Positions 1 to 11,408 of a DNA stretch of 64,000 nt are shown piece by piece. The notes beneath the pieces are model-generated. The model was given only the letters and a program-made list of their open reading frames with translations, did no database searches and was not told the DNA's origin. Within the stretch, counting starts at the first letter, position 1. Every line of letters starts with the position of its first letter. A program made the translations under genes and the position numbers. The stretch is taken from NCBI GenBank assembly GCA_016748015.1, contig JAAOMT010000597.1:448351-512350 (forward strand), in the 5' to 3' direction. Source of the stretch: Geosiphon pyriformis. Its lineage: Eukaryota; Glomeromycota; Glomeromycetes; Archaeosporales; Geosiphonaceae.

Positions 1-429
1 GTTCTAAGGGGCCCATGTTGATTCAAAAAAGTTTTTCTTCTAAAATGTAATAGTTTTTAATAGTAGAAGTGATGTTTGGATTTAAAAATAAGATATATTT
101 CACAATTACAATAAAATTATTAACAATCTAAAGGGTTTCATTTTGAAAGATATTGCTATATATAATTCCAATTTCTAATTTATTTAATAAAATAATAGAG
201 TAATTGTTCAGGTTGTAGAATGTAACTTGAAATTTCTTCATTTTTTGTGGAATATAAACATTTAGAATTGAAATTTCATGCTTTAAACAGATTTTTTTAT
301 TGAATTCAAAGATTTGTTGAATGATAGTAGACTTAAAACAAATGTAAATTTTATAATATTCTTTAAAAAATAAAATAGTAATTGGTAAGATTTATTTTGT
401 GCATTAAGAGCTATGTTTATTAGAACTAT

Positions 430-835
430 AAATTATTTAGTTGAACCAAAATTTTGGATTCCTCTTTTGCTTTTTTTTAGTTGTTTTTTGTTGTTAACTG
501 ATTGCAAATCTGAAATGTTAATTAAAAGTAGATAAATAGCTTAAGTAATCTTCTCTATATGTTTAATTTTAAATAGTTTGTCAGTTTTATTTTGTAGCAT
601 GATAGTAATGTCTTCAGTATATCTTGTATTTATGACTCCTCCTTTGACATTGATTTTTTTGCTTGCCAATAATAATCAGGAAGCAATTTAAATTATTGCT
701 TCTGGTAGTATTTCAAGAGCAATTTTTAAGTTGATCTTTGTTAAGGTTTTTGGTTAGAAGACCAAAGTGTTTTTTTCTGGATATTGTAAATTATATTCAG
801 CATTTATTTCGTGTGTTTTTTCTGGTTTGATTCTT
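430..835 (-). pseudogene. dUTPase-like domain of Ty3-like element 1 (dead)
   Basis: The minus-strand frame shows the five trimeric dUTPase motifs in order in degraded form: AEYNL (usually AGxDL), a SRSS-type motif reduced to a stop-containing LLLASKKI, GGVINTRY (usually GVIDAGY), EKIT-stop-AIYL (usually ERIAQAIF), and NFGST (usually GFGSTG) near 440. The catalytic Asp of motif 3 is Asn. Trimeric dUTPases hydrolyse dUTP to dUMP and pyrophosphate and keep uracil out of DNA. In this element the domain lies between the Cys-rich module and the missing RT. Several in-frame stops and the lost catalytic residue make it inactive. The assignment rests on motif order and on similarity to the better-preserved copy at 15912-16601. 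Confidence 0.7.
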
Positions 836-1339
836 TGGCCATTGTTGTTAAAATATTTGAGTTGTATGGCAGGCTGATTTTCAGTAAGATAGATTAGTAT
901 TATTGCAATTTTTTTTTTTGGTTTGGGTTTCCTAAATTTGATTTTGTATTCATTACTTTTACTGGACAGAAAAATGCTAATTATATAGTATTCTGAACAT
1001 TATTGGTTATCACAAAGCATAATATATTCTTCATATAGTTGAATGTTCATTTGTTTTAATTATTAAATTTAAGCTTTTTTGGTTAAATAAACATAACTTG
1101 TGGTTTGATAATAGGTTTTTATTTTATTTTCATAATTAAATCCAGCTAATTTTAGTGTATATTTGATATATTCTGCTTTTTTTATCTAGCAAACATCTTT
1201 TTATGTGGCTCTATTAATTAAAGCCATTGCTAAATCAAAGATCATTTCAGTATTATAAAAGTAATAATAGAGTTTATTAAAAATACTGTTGTATACTGCA
1301 TTGAAAGGTGTTCTTTTTTTGATTTTTTTTGAGATTAAT

Positions 1340-1600
1340 AAGACATATTGACAGGTTTGATCACATACTTTTTCTCTTATTGTAATATTAATTCAGTTGT
1401 ATTTTTCTGGTAGCATTTTTCTACATATAAGACAAGAAGTATTGTCCCATTTTTCACTTTGTTTGAGGTATTCAAATTGTTTTTTATGACATGCTTTGCA
1501 AAAATAGCAGATATATGTTTTATATTTTTCTTTTAGAGATATATATGCTCCTATTGATAAAAGTTTCTTCTTGTAATCTTTACATTTAAGTAAAATATAG
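1340..1600 (-). pseudogene. Cys-rich zinc-ribbon-like module of element 1
   Basis: Minus-strand translation gives a CK-x-Y-KKLLSIGA segment, then C-x2-C-x2-CH, then a conserved KWDN followed by C-x2-C and LPE, and finally C-x3-CQY. The same pattern (KWDNEPCLAC, CNTLCQY) occurs in element 2 at 17230-17560. Paired CxxC motifs suggest a zinc-binding fold. I do not recognise a named family. One Cys of the first pair is Tyr in both elements, which could be shared decay (Cys to Tyr is a G-to-A change). It lies between protease and dUTPase. Confidence 0.55.
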
Positions 1601-1789
1601 GGTAGTTGTTTTTATAGTTCTGGTATAGAGTATTGAACAACATTATATTTTCTAGTTTCTTCAAAAATTTTTTGTTCTGTTTCTTCAGCCTAATTGGATG
1701 TTAATCTAAAAGTTATAAAGATTTTGATCACTGGTTTTTCTTTTTTCACTTCAAATTCAAATACTGGTGCTTTTTTTGTTTTTTTGTTG

Positions 1790-2155
1790 AAAGTATCACA
1801 AATAACAAGTACTTAGATATATTGTTTTTGATATGAAATCTTGAGTTTTTAAGTTTTTTAGTCTAGATTTGCATTGGCTTTAAAAAGCCAATTATTTCTA
1901 ATTAGAGCTTAATATTAAGATGCATCTATAACAAGAACTTTAATTAGAATAGTGATTCCATCAATTGTAAAGAAAAAATTATCAATTTCTTCTACTAAAG
2001 TTTTCTTTATACTATTAGCTGTAACAATAACTGTTTGGGTGGATCTGTTAACAGTTTATTAAAGCTGTTGTATTAATTAGTAGATAATAATATTTTCAGT
2101 AGATTTACTGTTTAATATTGACTTAATTGGTTTTCTTTCAACTTTAACTTCTGTG
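1790..2155 (-). pseudogene. retropepsin-like protease remnant, element 1
   Basis: The frame aligns with the protease of element 2: KPIKSILNSKSTENII stands where element 2 has LILDSGSAGSIII, followed in both by a conserved stretch with an EIDNF/KIDDF core and a Gly-Ile-Thr-Ile. The catalytic Asp-Ser-Gly is Asn-Ser-Lys, so the aspartic protease is dead. Two or more in-frame stops follow directly. In an intact Ty3-like element this enzyme would cut the Gag-Pol polyprotein. Confidence 0.55.
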
Positions 2156-2159
2156 TATA

Positions 2160-4225
2160 TAGCTGTAATTGCTTTTTGTTCATTAACTGCGACATTACTA
2201 AATAATGATGGTGATTTATTGACTTCAAATTCAAAAGAAAATATATCTGAAAAATTGGTATTTTGGGCGATTTTGGCTGGTAGAATTGTGTTCTTAGAAG
2301 AGTTTTGTTTTAATGCTGCAGCTTTACTTTCAAAAAGTGCAATTTGTTAAAAATTCTGTTCTGCTGACATTGCTAAATAACTGAGTTAAGTATAGTAGTA
2401 ATTAAGTCTCTGCTGAACAGAATTTTGGAGAACTAATTGGTTGTTTGGGTTAATTCTGTTGTTATTACTCTGAAAACAATTTTGAAATGTAAATTGGTTT
2501 TGTTAAACTAATCTTTAAGCAGGTATTTAATATTGTTGAGTAGATAGTAATTGATATTGCTGAATTAATAGAGATTGCTAATATTGATGCTGTATAGGTT
2601 GTAAAGCAGATTAATAGTAATTGTTTTGATTTTGTGGTTTTAGTGAGTAATAAGTTGGTAATGAAAGTTAATAATAAAATTGCTGTAGTAAAAAATAATA
2701 TTGATTATTTCTGTTTTGTTGGTCTTATTATAATTTTTTGTAATTTCATTTCCAATGTTTTGAAATTTCACAATAATGACAGCTTTGTGGTTGGTTGTTA
2801 GATAATAAGAGGTAATTGTTTTGATTGTGTTATCAGAATGACTAATATCTTTGTAGTTGTTGCTGTTGTTGTTAATTGGTAAAATAATTTTTGATCTTCT
2901 TTGTAAGTTGGTCAATCTTTTCTTCCATTGTTGAGCTGGTTTTTTCAATAACAAAATTCACAAGTTTTGTTTGGTTTGTTTTTTCTATTGCCATTTCATA
3001 GTTTTTTACATATTGAATGGCTGTTGCTAAGTCTGCTAGAGCATGTGAATAAACTTTCTTAATTAGTTTATTTTTTAATCTTGCAATAAAGTAATTCAAA
3101 ATTTGGGCATTGGAATAGTAGTTGTTAGTTTCTAATTGTCAAATTTGTTAAAGAAGTTTGTTGAATTTCTCAAGATAAATTATAACAGATTCAAATGGTT
3201 CTTGTTTGATGTTTTAGAATCAGTTTCAGAGTATGATAGATGTGTTGTTGTTGATAAATTGTTGTAAAAAAGCATCTTTAAATGCTTGTCAGTTTTCAAA
3301 AAGTTTATCTAAGTTTTCAAATTATTTGTCTGCAGTTCCTTGCAGAAAATATAAAATAGATGTAAGCATTCTCACAGCATTCTATCTATTTGCATCTCCT
3401 GTTTTTAGAACTTTATTAAGTCATTCTTGTGAATTGGTGTCAGCATTTTTTCTTATGAATTCAGTAATTTTTGCAATATATGTAGTTGTTATTTTTTTTT
3501 TGTTTTTGGTAGTTTTTTCTTGTTCTGATTTAGTTTCTTCACTTTCTAAGTTCTCTGAATAATTATTTTGATTTTCTTGTAAGTAATTAAGAAGATTGAT
3601 TGATATTGGTTTTTGCTATTAAGTAGGATTTTTAGAGGACTGAAAATTTTTTAGTTTTGAAAACTGGATAAGTAGTAAGTTTAGAGTTTGCTGTTGAGCA
3701 AATAAAGCTGAAAATGATGTAATTGAGAATAGAAGTTTGATATTAGTTCTTTGTTTTGGAGTTTGCAAGTGTTTTGCAGTTATTTTTGGTGTTTTTAGGG
3801 TGTTTGAAGTGGTTCTTGAGTGTTGTTTTAATTTTTGTTTGTTTTTGTTACTTGTTTCAGTTTCTAACTCAAAATCAAAAGAAAATTTAGATTGTACAGA
3901 GTATTTTTCCTCACAATATTAAATAATATTGTAGTTAAGTTCTTGAAAGTAAGTGTCAAGTATTTGACTGTTGAAATCTTCAGTGTTTAGGTGAAAATAG
4001 TATAACAGATTTTCATATAAGTTGTGTTTAATTTCTGAGATGTTATAGTTTCCAAAAAAATAATTGTTAATAGGGTTTTCAATATACTGGTAGAGTGTCT
4101 TCTTAAAATTTTTAATTCCGTCTTGAATGTTAAATTTTTGCTTGTAATAAGTGTAAATTAACTGATAATACTCTATAGTTGTTATTTTTGGTGTGATTAC
4201 TAATTTGAAGTTGTTATTGCTGTGT
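2160..4225 (-). pseudogene. gag-like region of element 1
   Basis: The clearest part is an open segment at 2872-3099 (LADLATAIQYVKNYEMA, then EEKIDQLTKKIKNYFTN), which parallels the gag segment of element 2 (ADLQAAITNTQDFEVAE). Downstream, near 2745-2790, another frame holds a decayed zinc knuckle, SCHYCEISKHWK-stop-NY, of the CX2CX4HX4C type with its last Cys as Tyr. A Gln run follows the gag core. Upstream gag sequence is broken into short frames. Gag would package the element RNA. Confidence 0.55.
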
Positions 4226-4229
4226 TATT

Positions 4230-4246
4230 TTTGTAAGAGAGCACCA
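4230..4246 (-). other. primer-binding site of element 1
   Basis: On the minus strand TGGTGCTCTCTTACAA starts two bases inside the LTR edge. Element 2 has TGGTGCTTCTTGTG at the same two-base spacing. Such sites pair with a tRNA 3' end (ending ...AGCACCA here). Confidence 0.6.
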
Positions 4247-4248
4247 AA

Positions 4249-4449
4249 TATTACCAGATATTTTTGGTCTCTTTTTTTGAATGTTGTTAATGCTTATTGT
4301 TTGTGAATTTATGTTTTCTGGAAGTAGTTAGATCTCTGATAACTGAATTTATCTTCAAATTATCTCCTATAATTTGAACTGCTGAGCTTATAAGTGAAAT
4401 GATCAATTCTATGCCAGTTATTTTATGTAGTTACATTGTAGTAAATATT
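4249..4449 (-). repeat. 5' LTR of element 1 (approximate)
   Basis: On the plus strand the LTR begins TATTACCAGATATTTTTGG, matching the edge of the other LTRs in the window (TGTTACAGATAATTATTTGG) with TG changed to TA. The outer edge is not clear. I place it near AGTAAATA at about 4449, giving roughly 200 bp, much shorter than the 846-964 bp LTRs further right. The partner LTR lies outside the window. Confidence 0.45.
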
Positions 4450-4694
4450 AACTTTTTCCCAGAAATTGCTTGTCTAAAAGCTTATTAAAATGTGTAATTA
4501 CTTTGCTGTAAAAGTTAACTCTTCTACAAGAATCTTGTCTGTAGGCTACTTTAATATATTTTTTTTTATTAAGCATTTTAATGAGTAAAGCCCAACTGCT
4601 ATCTAGCACATAGAGCCAAACTAAGTGGCCCAAACTAAACACGACTCATGTACTTACTACATGTGGCTAGCCACTTGGGCCAGTCAAGGCAATA

Positions 4695-7600
4695 CTACAC
4701 ATCTATATTAACACACACATCACCACCCAAACCAGAGAAAAAATAACACAGTCTATGATGACCGAAGCTAACAGCAAAAGATTCAACAACACCAAGTAAT
4801 CTGACCACCCCATTAGACAACATTGAAGACACATTACAGAAAAGACCAGAAATCACACCTCCATCAACAACCAAGCCAGCTTTTTCTATCCACACTCTGT
4901 GTTCAGATCTTACCAATCACACCTTTACACAATGCAATTCCATAACAAACCTAACAAAATTGACAATCTTATCAACAGCCTGCTTTTTATCATCAAAAAC
5001 ATTCTGAGTCTCTTCACATCACTTATTCAACACAAAATTTTTACAAACAATAGAATACAAGCTAACATCCAAAGAACAGACAGACAAGGCCCACAAAATA
5101 GTAAAAGATGACAAATTACAGATACCAGCCACAGAAATCCAATGAACAAAAGTCTCAGCCAGAACTTCATTATGAACAGCTATATTTTGAGCACACATAA
5201 AGACATGATCCAAAAACTCCACCTCACCACACAGCAAGCACAGCACACTAGAATATCTCTTATCATACAACTTTTTCTGAACTGCCACTGGAAGACACCT
5301 GTGCACAACCTTCATCAAATAAGTACGCAAGTTCAAAGAATTCTGACTAATGAACTCAGCAAGCATGTCAGAGTTGAGATGCCACATTTTTGTAGTCAAA
5401 ATCCAGTCCATATTTGCTACCAGCCCATCAGAAACCACACCACACCCAGGCCCAGCCTCCCAGTAAGCATGACTAACAGACTGGAAAATGTCTCTAACAA
5501 AATGATAAGCATTGCCAGAAACCGCAGTGTTTTCAGCCACCAAAAACTGCTTACAAACCCCAGCCAACAGTGTGAAAGAAGACTGAGCAGCCTTCCCAGC
5601 TGCCAAATCAGCCTTAACATTGCCAAAGATATCAGAATACCTCTTGACCTTAACCCAAATCACCTTAAGATCTTTATCTCGAATCAAATTAAAAATATGA
5701 TGCCTCTCTAACAAGCATTGGTTTCGAAAATTAGACACAGCGGATGACAGTTCTGACAAGCAAAAGTTGATAGCTGCCTGGCTATCAATATGCAAAACTA
5801 ACTTACATGAAGATAGAACACATTCAAGAGACAAAGCAATGGCCTGCAACTTAGCAAGAGTGGATGACAAAAAACCATGAATCACAATCCCAACACTCAA
5901 ATCCAAAGCCAAAAAATATGCAGCAGCATCACAAGTAACATCAGCAGATCCAGCACCTTTCAAAAACCCATCAATGTATACCTTAAAACAATTAGACCAG
6001 ATATTATGCAAGCTATCTTTCACAGCAGAAAACACATCAGACTCCAAAATGTTTAAACCACCAGATTGACCAGACCCAGTAGAGCTGGGCAAAAAAAAAT
6101 TATGGGCCAACAAAAACTCAGAAGCAATTGAGAACCAGTGAGGTACAGGGCCTCGAGAATCCAACTTCTTCTAGCAACAAAAAGTTTTCCAATCAAGCAA
6201 ACTACCCTTTTTGCTTAAGAGACAGTCACCAAAAACAATCCCAAATTTTTTCAGAGATCAGACAGAATTAAAATACAAAGAATTCCCAAGAATTGATGAC
6301 ATTGGAAAATAACCAAAACTATAAAAGGCATTGAGAAGGTTATTTACCAAAGAAAGTTTATTGTCCAAAAAAATCTTTACAATTCCAGCCAAAAAATTGT
6401 CAACTGGACTAACATGCAGCTTGACAGGAAACTGGAATGGGTTTAGAGAAGCCCAACCAAGAATCTGCAAGTCCAAAAATCTATGATTAAATAAACGTCC
6501 AAGAACACCAGAGGCATTAGAAAAAAACACCAGAGCAGCAATCTTTCTTTCAGACTGCACTTGCTCAAAAGTTTTCAAGCCATACAAAGAAGGGTGGTGC
6601 AAAGCAGCATTGAGAAAATCACGAGACAGCCCAGCCTTAGACTTAAGACCTTTCCTAACCATAACATCCCACTTGTGACAAACACCAGATGAGACATAAC
6701 TAAACTGAATCTGGTAGCTAATAATAGGCTGCAAGATGGCAGAAACCAAGTATGAGTACTGTTTATCTGTAATAGTCTTTCTAAGTACAACATTAACAAA
6801 AAAACAAATATCCAAATGGGCCTTAGCAATACTTGGCTTAGACAATCTCTCTGTAGACAAAAAAATCCTCAGATAACAATGTGCTTTGCCCTTTTTGGCA
6901 ATAGAAATTGGTTGACCACAAATATTTAGAGAGGCAATTTTAACATCCTGATTAATGGAAATAGTCACTGTTTTATTATTATTAATAGAAATATTATTAA
7001 TCTCGAAGAATTCACTGGCAATGTTCAGAGCATACTGAGTAGAGGCTTGACAATTCCCAACCCAAATTGTGTCATCAACAAAGATGCCAGCTGCAAAATA
7101 AGACATCATTCTACCAATACCTTTGATCCTACCCGTTTTCATGACAAACTTCAAATCAATGTAGTACCCACACAACTGCTCATGTCTTTTCACCTTGCAC
7201 AAGAGTGGATTATAGAAAATCTTCCACAAAAGAGGTGAAAAAACTTTACTCTAATCCAAACCATTATGAACTTTATAACCATCCAATAAGCCAAAATCAG
7301 GCATTACTCTGTTAACTCTGTCCTTATGGATATTACCAAAAAACCCAATGAATCTTTCACACATTTTGATGTGCTACAAGCTAGCTCTTAAATGATGCCA
7401 ACCAACAGAATCATACACCTTTTGCATATCCTGTAACACCAACCAGACTTCTCTGTTTTTTTCGAGAGCATTCTCCATTACTGACCCAACCACAAACACC
7501 AGGAACTGCATGGACATGTCATGAAACACCAAAAAGTTGTCATCTTAGAGAACACCAAACTTGCTACATGCCAATGATATATAATTAGACAGAATTTTAG

Positions 7601-9380
7601 ACAAAATTTTCCTAGCAGTTTCAATTAAAGCAATAGGTTGAGTGTTTGTAAGGACTCCATCCCAGTTATAAGACTTAAGAATCATCAAAACTCATGCTTT
7701 CTTCTACAAAGCAGACACCATACCAACAGATAAACACATGTTCAACAACACCAAAAGACACTTCAACACTTCTTTACCACCATGTTTTTATAGTTTGTTA
7801 GAAATATCAGACAGGCCAGTGGTTTTGCCATTAGGCAGACCACCAACAACTGAAAACAATACATCCAAACTAATTGCATCTATTACACCAGAAAAAGTAT
7901 CATCTCTAACATAGTTCAAAAGTGCATATTGATGAGCCCAAAGACCAGGAAGCACAGGAGACACTACACATTTCCTCATCCAACCTTCCATGATACTGTT
8001 AACACTCAACCTCACCTCATTTGGCTCCAAAATCAACTCATCATTGACCATTAAATGATCCAACACCACCTTTTAAAAAGACCTATCTAAGACACTTCTG
8101 ATCATATTCCCCTTATCCGAACAAAACTTCTCCATGCGCTTTTTAACAGCCTCTCTAATAGAAGCTTCCTGTGCCAATTTTGATTTATGTAATTTAGACT
8201 TCCTATACCTCTTTCTGATAAGTAACAAATATTTAAGAATATCCTCCGATTTTCGACTATTGCAAACCATGTCTTTTAAAGCAAGAACATTAACAGCATT
8301 CAAAGATGTCCACTTCTTTGCAAGATGATCGAAACCAAGAATATTAACAGAGCCCAGTTTTTTGACAATTTTGGCAACCAACAGCTCTAATTCTAGAAAT
8401 TTAGAAAATCACAAATTCTTTGAACACTGAAAAACACTGAACCAATGTCTAGAAAATATCTCATCAGTAGAATTCACCAAAGCCTTTTACAGCAATGACC
8501 ACATAGCATCCAAATTATGATCAGCAGTAATGGCCAAAAACTCAGCCTTTACCATCAAAATTTTGGCGGAGGAGCAGTCCCTAAAATAAAACCACCCAAT
8601 ACTGTCTGTATCTTTGATTTTGAACCTTCAACAATCTTTATTAGTCTGCTTATGCAAACTATTCAACTGAATATTCAAGAGCCCACCCAAACCAACTGAT
8701 ATAGTAACAGCATTGTAATCCGTATTAAAAAATTCAGAAACAGAACCAACTCAATGTTTAGCAACAGTGAAAAACAGACTCTTACTAACAAAAATGTAAT
8801 CAATAGTCTTCTCAACACCTCTTGAATTGCATCAAGTAAGAGTATTAACCAAACAATGACTAGTAAATGAATTGACCAGACCCAAATTTAGGCAGAACCT
8901 GAAACTTGCACTCTTTCCAGACCCACATTCATTAAAATCTTCACCCAGAACCACAAAAGTGCTGGAGTTAATAGCCTTAGCAATAATAAAGTTCATCTTA
9001 GATGCCTGCCCAAAATAAATGCTAGAGAAAGCACCAGCATACAAACCAAGTACAGTTACAGAGAGCTTGCCTTTGAATAGAAGCCGCACCGAAACAACCT
9101 GACCAGGCATCTTCTTAATCTTAGACACATGCTAAGCCAGAGAATTGTCCATATTAACAGCCACTCCAGCACCAAAAAAACCTTCTTCCAAACCTGACAT
9201 GAAGACACATATACTCTCAAACTTATTAGCAATCCATGGCTTAATATTGAACCTCAATTTAGTTTCTGTGACAAAGGACATTATATTACCAGAATTCATA
9301 TGCCAATGCACAATGTCCACCTGCTTGGCAAGAACATTGATACCTCAGACATTATATGTACCAAATTTCCAAACTAACTC
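4695..9380 (-). pseudogene. LINE copy 1 ORF2: endonuclease - reverse transcriptase - RNase H (broken)
   Basis: Domains in coding order: an AP-endonuclease-like part (9320-8832, VLGEDFNE where VLGGDFNE is usual); a linker (8381-8073); RT (8069-6258) with the GKTTGLSD and FAAGIFVDDTIWVGN motifs, FVDD being the catalytic box; RNase H (6164 downwards) with YIDGFLK, KLQAIAL and HIDSQAAI; then a C-terminal RRYSSVLCLLCG-type zinc motif. The RNase H Glu (ELQA) is Lys. The frame is interrupted by stops, for example TAG near 6170 and two TGA codons at 5019 and about 4917, several at positions where I expect Trp. The longest intact piece is 381 codons (5019-6164). The enzyme would nick the target and prime cDNA synthesis there. 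Confidence 0.85.
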
Positions 9381-9382
9381 AT

Positions 9383-10124
9383 TTATTGAGAGACAATAGA
9401 AGCTGGTGAATCCAAACCAGAACACAAACAATCCAACTTTTCCAAAACCAACTTAACTGACACTTCCAAAGCCACCAACTTAAATTCCAATCCACCCACT
9501 TTGGAGGTTAAAACCTTAGAACTACTCAAGCTAAAATTGGTGACTGTGTCTACAACAATTATAGGAGAAAAGACAGGAGACACCAGTGTATCATCTATGG
9601 CCATATCTGAATTCATAACAGAGTCCAAAGGTGCTGGGATAACCAAAAGTAAGACAGATGACTTGGATGCCAGAGGCACCAATTCCACAAAACTTAGCTT
9701 CTTTATAATTTCAAACACCTGATCTGCCAAAAGTTCCAGAGACCTTTCCAAGACTGCCAAATAATTACTTAAGCCAGAGAAGACTGTAGATGTAGGAGGA
9801 GAGATACTACCAAGACCTGAGAGTTCATGAGGAGAGAGATTAGGACCAGATCCAGAGAGAATGAAACCACTTGAACCCAAGATTTGCCACCAAAAGCAGT
9901 AGGGTGAGATATTTGAACACATTTTTTTTTATACAATTTAGCAAGCCAAAAATAAACTTTCTCTAAAGCACCTTTTTTGTATAATCTCTTAGATGATGAC
10001 AACATGATTGCATCTGGTGTATTACATTTAAGAGCCAAATGTCCAAAATGCCCATACTTTTTACAATGAACCAAATCCATTCTAGCCCAAGAAAGTTTCA
10101 CCCCATTGAAGATAGACTCCATGT
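9383..10124 (-). pseudogene. LINE copy 1 ORF1, C-terminal segment
   Basis: Begins right at the solo-LTR junction with SWARMDLVHCKKYGHFGHLALKC, a decayed CCHC knuckle whose second Cys is Tyr. A second frame, 9922-9383, carries the Ser/Val/Leu-rich C-terminus ending before ORF2. A frameshift separates the two frames. LINE ORF1 proteins bind element RNA. Confidence 0.75.
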
Positions 10125-11088
10125 TGTTACAGGTGAATATTTCTTTTGTTGGATTAAATAAAAACCCATAACTTGGTGCTCAAATCGAGTCACAGTTGAT
10201 GATGATCTAAAAATTTTGGTTGAGTTTTTTATATAATGGACAGAGATTCAATGGTGATAGTTTTATCCATAGTTTCTCAAAACCACAGTTTCGTCAATTT
10301 TTTTCTCAGCTTAATGGCCAGTATTCCTCCTGGTAAGCTATCCTCAATCGAGTATTCTACTCTTATTTCTGGGTCTTTTACCAGTCATGTTTATCCTGAC
10401 GTCAGTGCCCTGTGCGTTAATCCTCAATGGAATTAGTAAACAACAATAAACTCAAAACAAGAAAATGAAGAAAAGAAAAAAAAAATAAAGAAAGAAAAGA
10501 AATAAGCCAAGGCAATTTGCAAGTTAGTATTCCATTAATAGCCATGATCAAGAGCTATTGTTCCAGTATGGTTACGTGTTGATTACTATTAACATAAAGT
10601 GTTGATAGTGGAAATAGATTTAAGATAACAAATAGTTATTTATTAGATGATTGTGATTTGGAGAGTTGCTTAGATTAAATCTAAACTTAAGAGGTCTTAC
10701 TAAAGAATTCTTTTTTTTTTGTAATTTTAATAATTATGATTTTGCGAGTCTAATTGATTTTATGAGTCTAATTGACTCCACGAATCAATTGACTCCAAGT
10801 CTCATTGACTAATTTTCTAACTTCTGATACTACTGCTATATATACGTATTTGAAATTCCTCAATTCCTCAATTCTTCATGTCAGGAATCCTGAAATTCTT
10901 GGAATTCTGCAATTCCTTTAAGAGGAATCCTGGAATTCTGGAATTCTGCAATTTTTTATGTGAGAATCCTGCAATTCCTGGAATCCTGCAATTTCTTTGA
11001 GAAGAATCTTGGAATTCCACATTTACTACATCTATCTATGATTGGCTAATTTATATGCTAATATACTTCCTATATTTTATGAGTAACA
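10125..11088 (-). repeat. solo LTR, 964 bp, related to element 2
   Basis: Starts TGTTACAGGTGAATAT and ends GAGTAACA, with the perfect 4-bp target duplication ATGT at 10121-10124 and 11089-11092. It shares long blocks with the LTRs of element 2 (ATAACTTGGTGCT, CCTCCTGGTAAGCTATCCTCAA, TTACCAGTCA) but differs in its U3 repeat region. It splits ORF1 of the LINE. A solo LTR is what recombination between two LTRs leaves behind. Confidence 0.9.
10745..11022. repeat. tandem repeats in the solo-LTR U3
   Basis: Two short repeat types follow each other: three or four copies of a GAGTCTAATTGA-like unit (10745-10810), then a run of GGAATCCTGGAATTCTGCAATTCC-like units (about 10850-11022). They occupy the place where the element 2 LTRs carry a different 40-bp palindromic repeat. 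Confidence 0.7.
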
Positions 11089-11408
11089 ATGTGAAAGGCA
11101 GATTCTAGATCATCATCAGAGGCAAAACCAACTACTGCACAGTGAATCTTATTACCAGTTTCTATGGACCTGTTTATGATGCATGTTTTCTCACCAGCTC
11201 TTTCCAAAAGATTGCCCAAATCATAAGCAGTTGTTCCCTCAGATAGAGTAAACAGAAGTGCTCTAAACTGATCCCTAAATGCCTAAGTCTTACAATCTTT
11301 CACTGTTTTGGCTACATGTACAGAATCTTTACCAATCAGGAATGACCACTTTGAGACCAATAAATCAGCTTGGTCTATTTCAGCAAACTTCACCACAGCT
11401 TTTTGCTC
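11089..11408 (-). pseudogene. LINE copy 1 ORF1, middle segment
   Basis: Lies between the solo LTR and element 2. Its minus-strand frame contains KWSFLIGKDSVHVAKTV, ALLFTLSEGTTAYDLG and INRSIETGNKIHCAVVGF, a conserved ORF1 region that I recognise from Glomeromycotina LINEs. The flanking frames at 10124 and 21527 continue it once the two target duplications are taken into account. One TAG stop stands where Trp is expected. Confidence 0.8.

Larger units (their letters stand above)
1..4449 (-). mobile_element. Ty3/gypsy-like LTR retrotransposon, element 1 (5' part, decayed)
   Basis: Read on the minus strand, this stretch runs from a primer-binding site near 4246 through gag-, protease-, Cys-rich- and dUTPase-like sequence, and leaves the window just after the dUTPase and a short linker. 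Reverse transcriptase and integrase would lie left of position 1. Every module matches its counterpart in the complete element at 11409-21526 in order, but the two are clearly different subfamilies. Almost every former Trp, Gln or Arg codon position is at risk: TAA, TAG and TGA stops are scattered through all modules, and Cys-to-Tyr, Gly-to-Glu/Arg and Asp-to-Asn changes are frequent. It is non-functional. The right boundary is uncertain by tens of bases. Confidence 0.75.
4559..10124 (-). mobile_element. LINE (non-LTR retrotransposon) copy 1, 3' segment
   Basis: Minus-strand LINE containing the C-terminal part of ORF1, all of ORF2 (endonuclease, RT, RNase H, C-terminal Cys-type region) and a 3' tail ending in an A-run (T-run at 4559-4567 on the plus strand). 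The tail shares a CAAGTGGCT-G/A-GC core and a TTAATAAAAAAAA end with the LINE at 29232-33225. The 5' part of the element continues at 11089-11408 and 21527-22305 beyond two later LTR insertions. Removing these gives an element of about 6.6 kb. In-frame stops fall mostly at expected Trp codons. Confidence 0.85.

Noticed and set aside
2153-3922. Several plus-strand frames of 60-110 codons
   Set aside because: Antisense to the gag-like region of element 1. Hydrophobic and low-complexity, no family resemblance.
5142-5711. 189-codon plus frame
   Set aside because: Lies opposite the RNase H region of LINE ORF2, whose minus frame is longer and carries the recognisable motifs.
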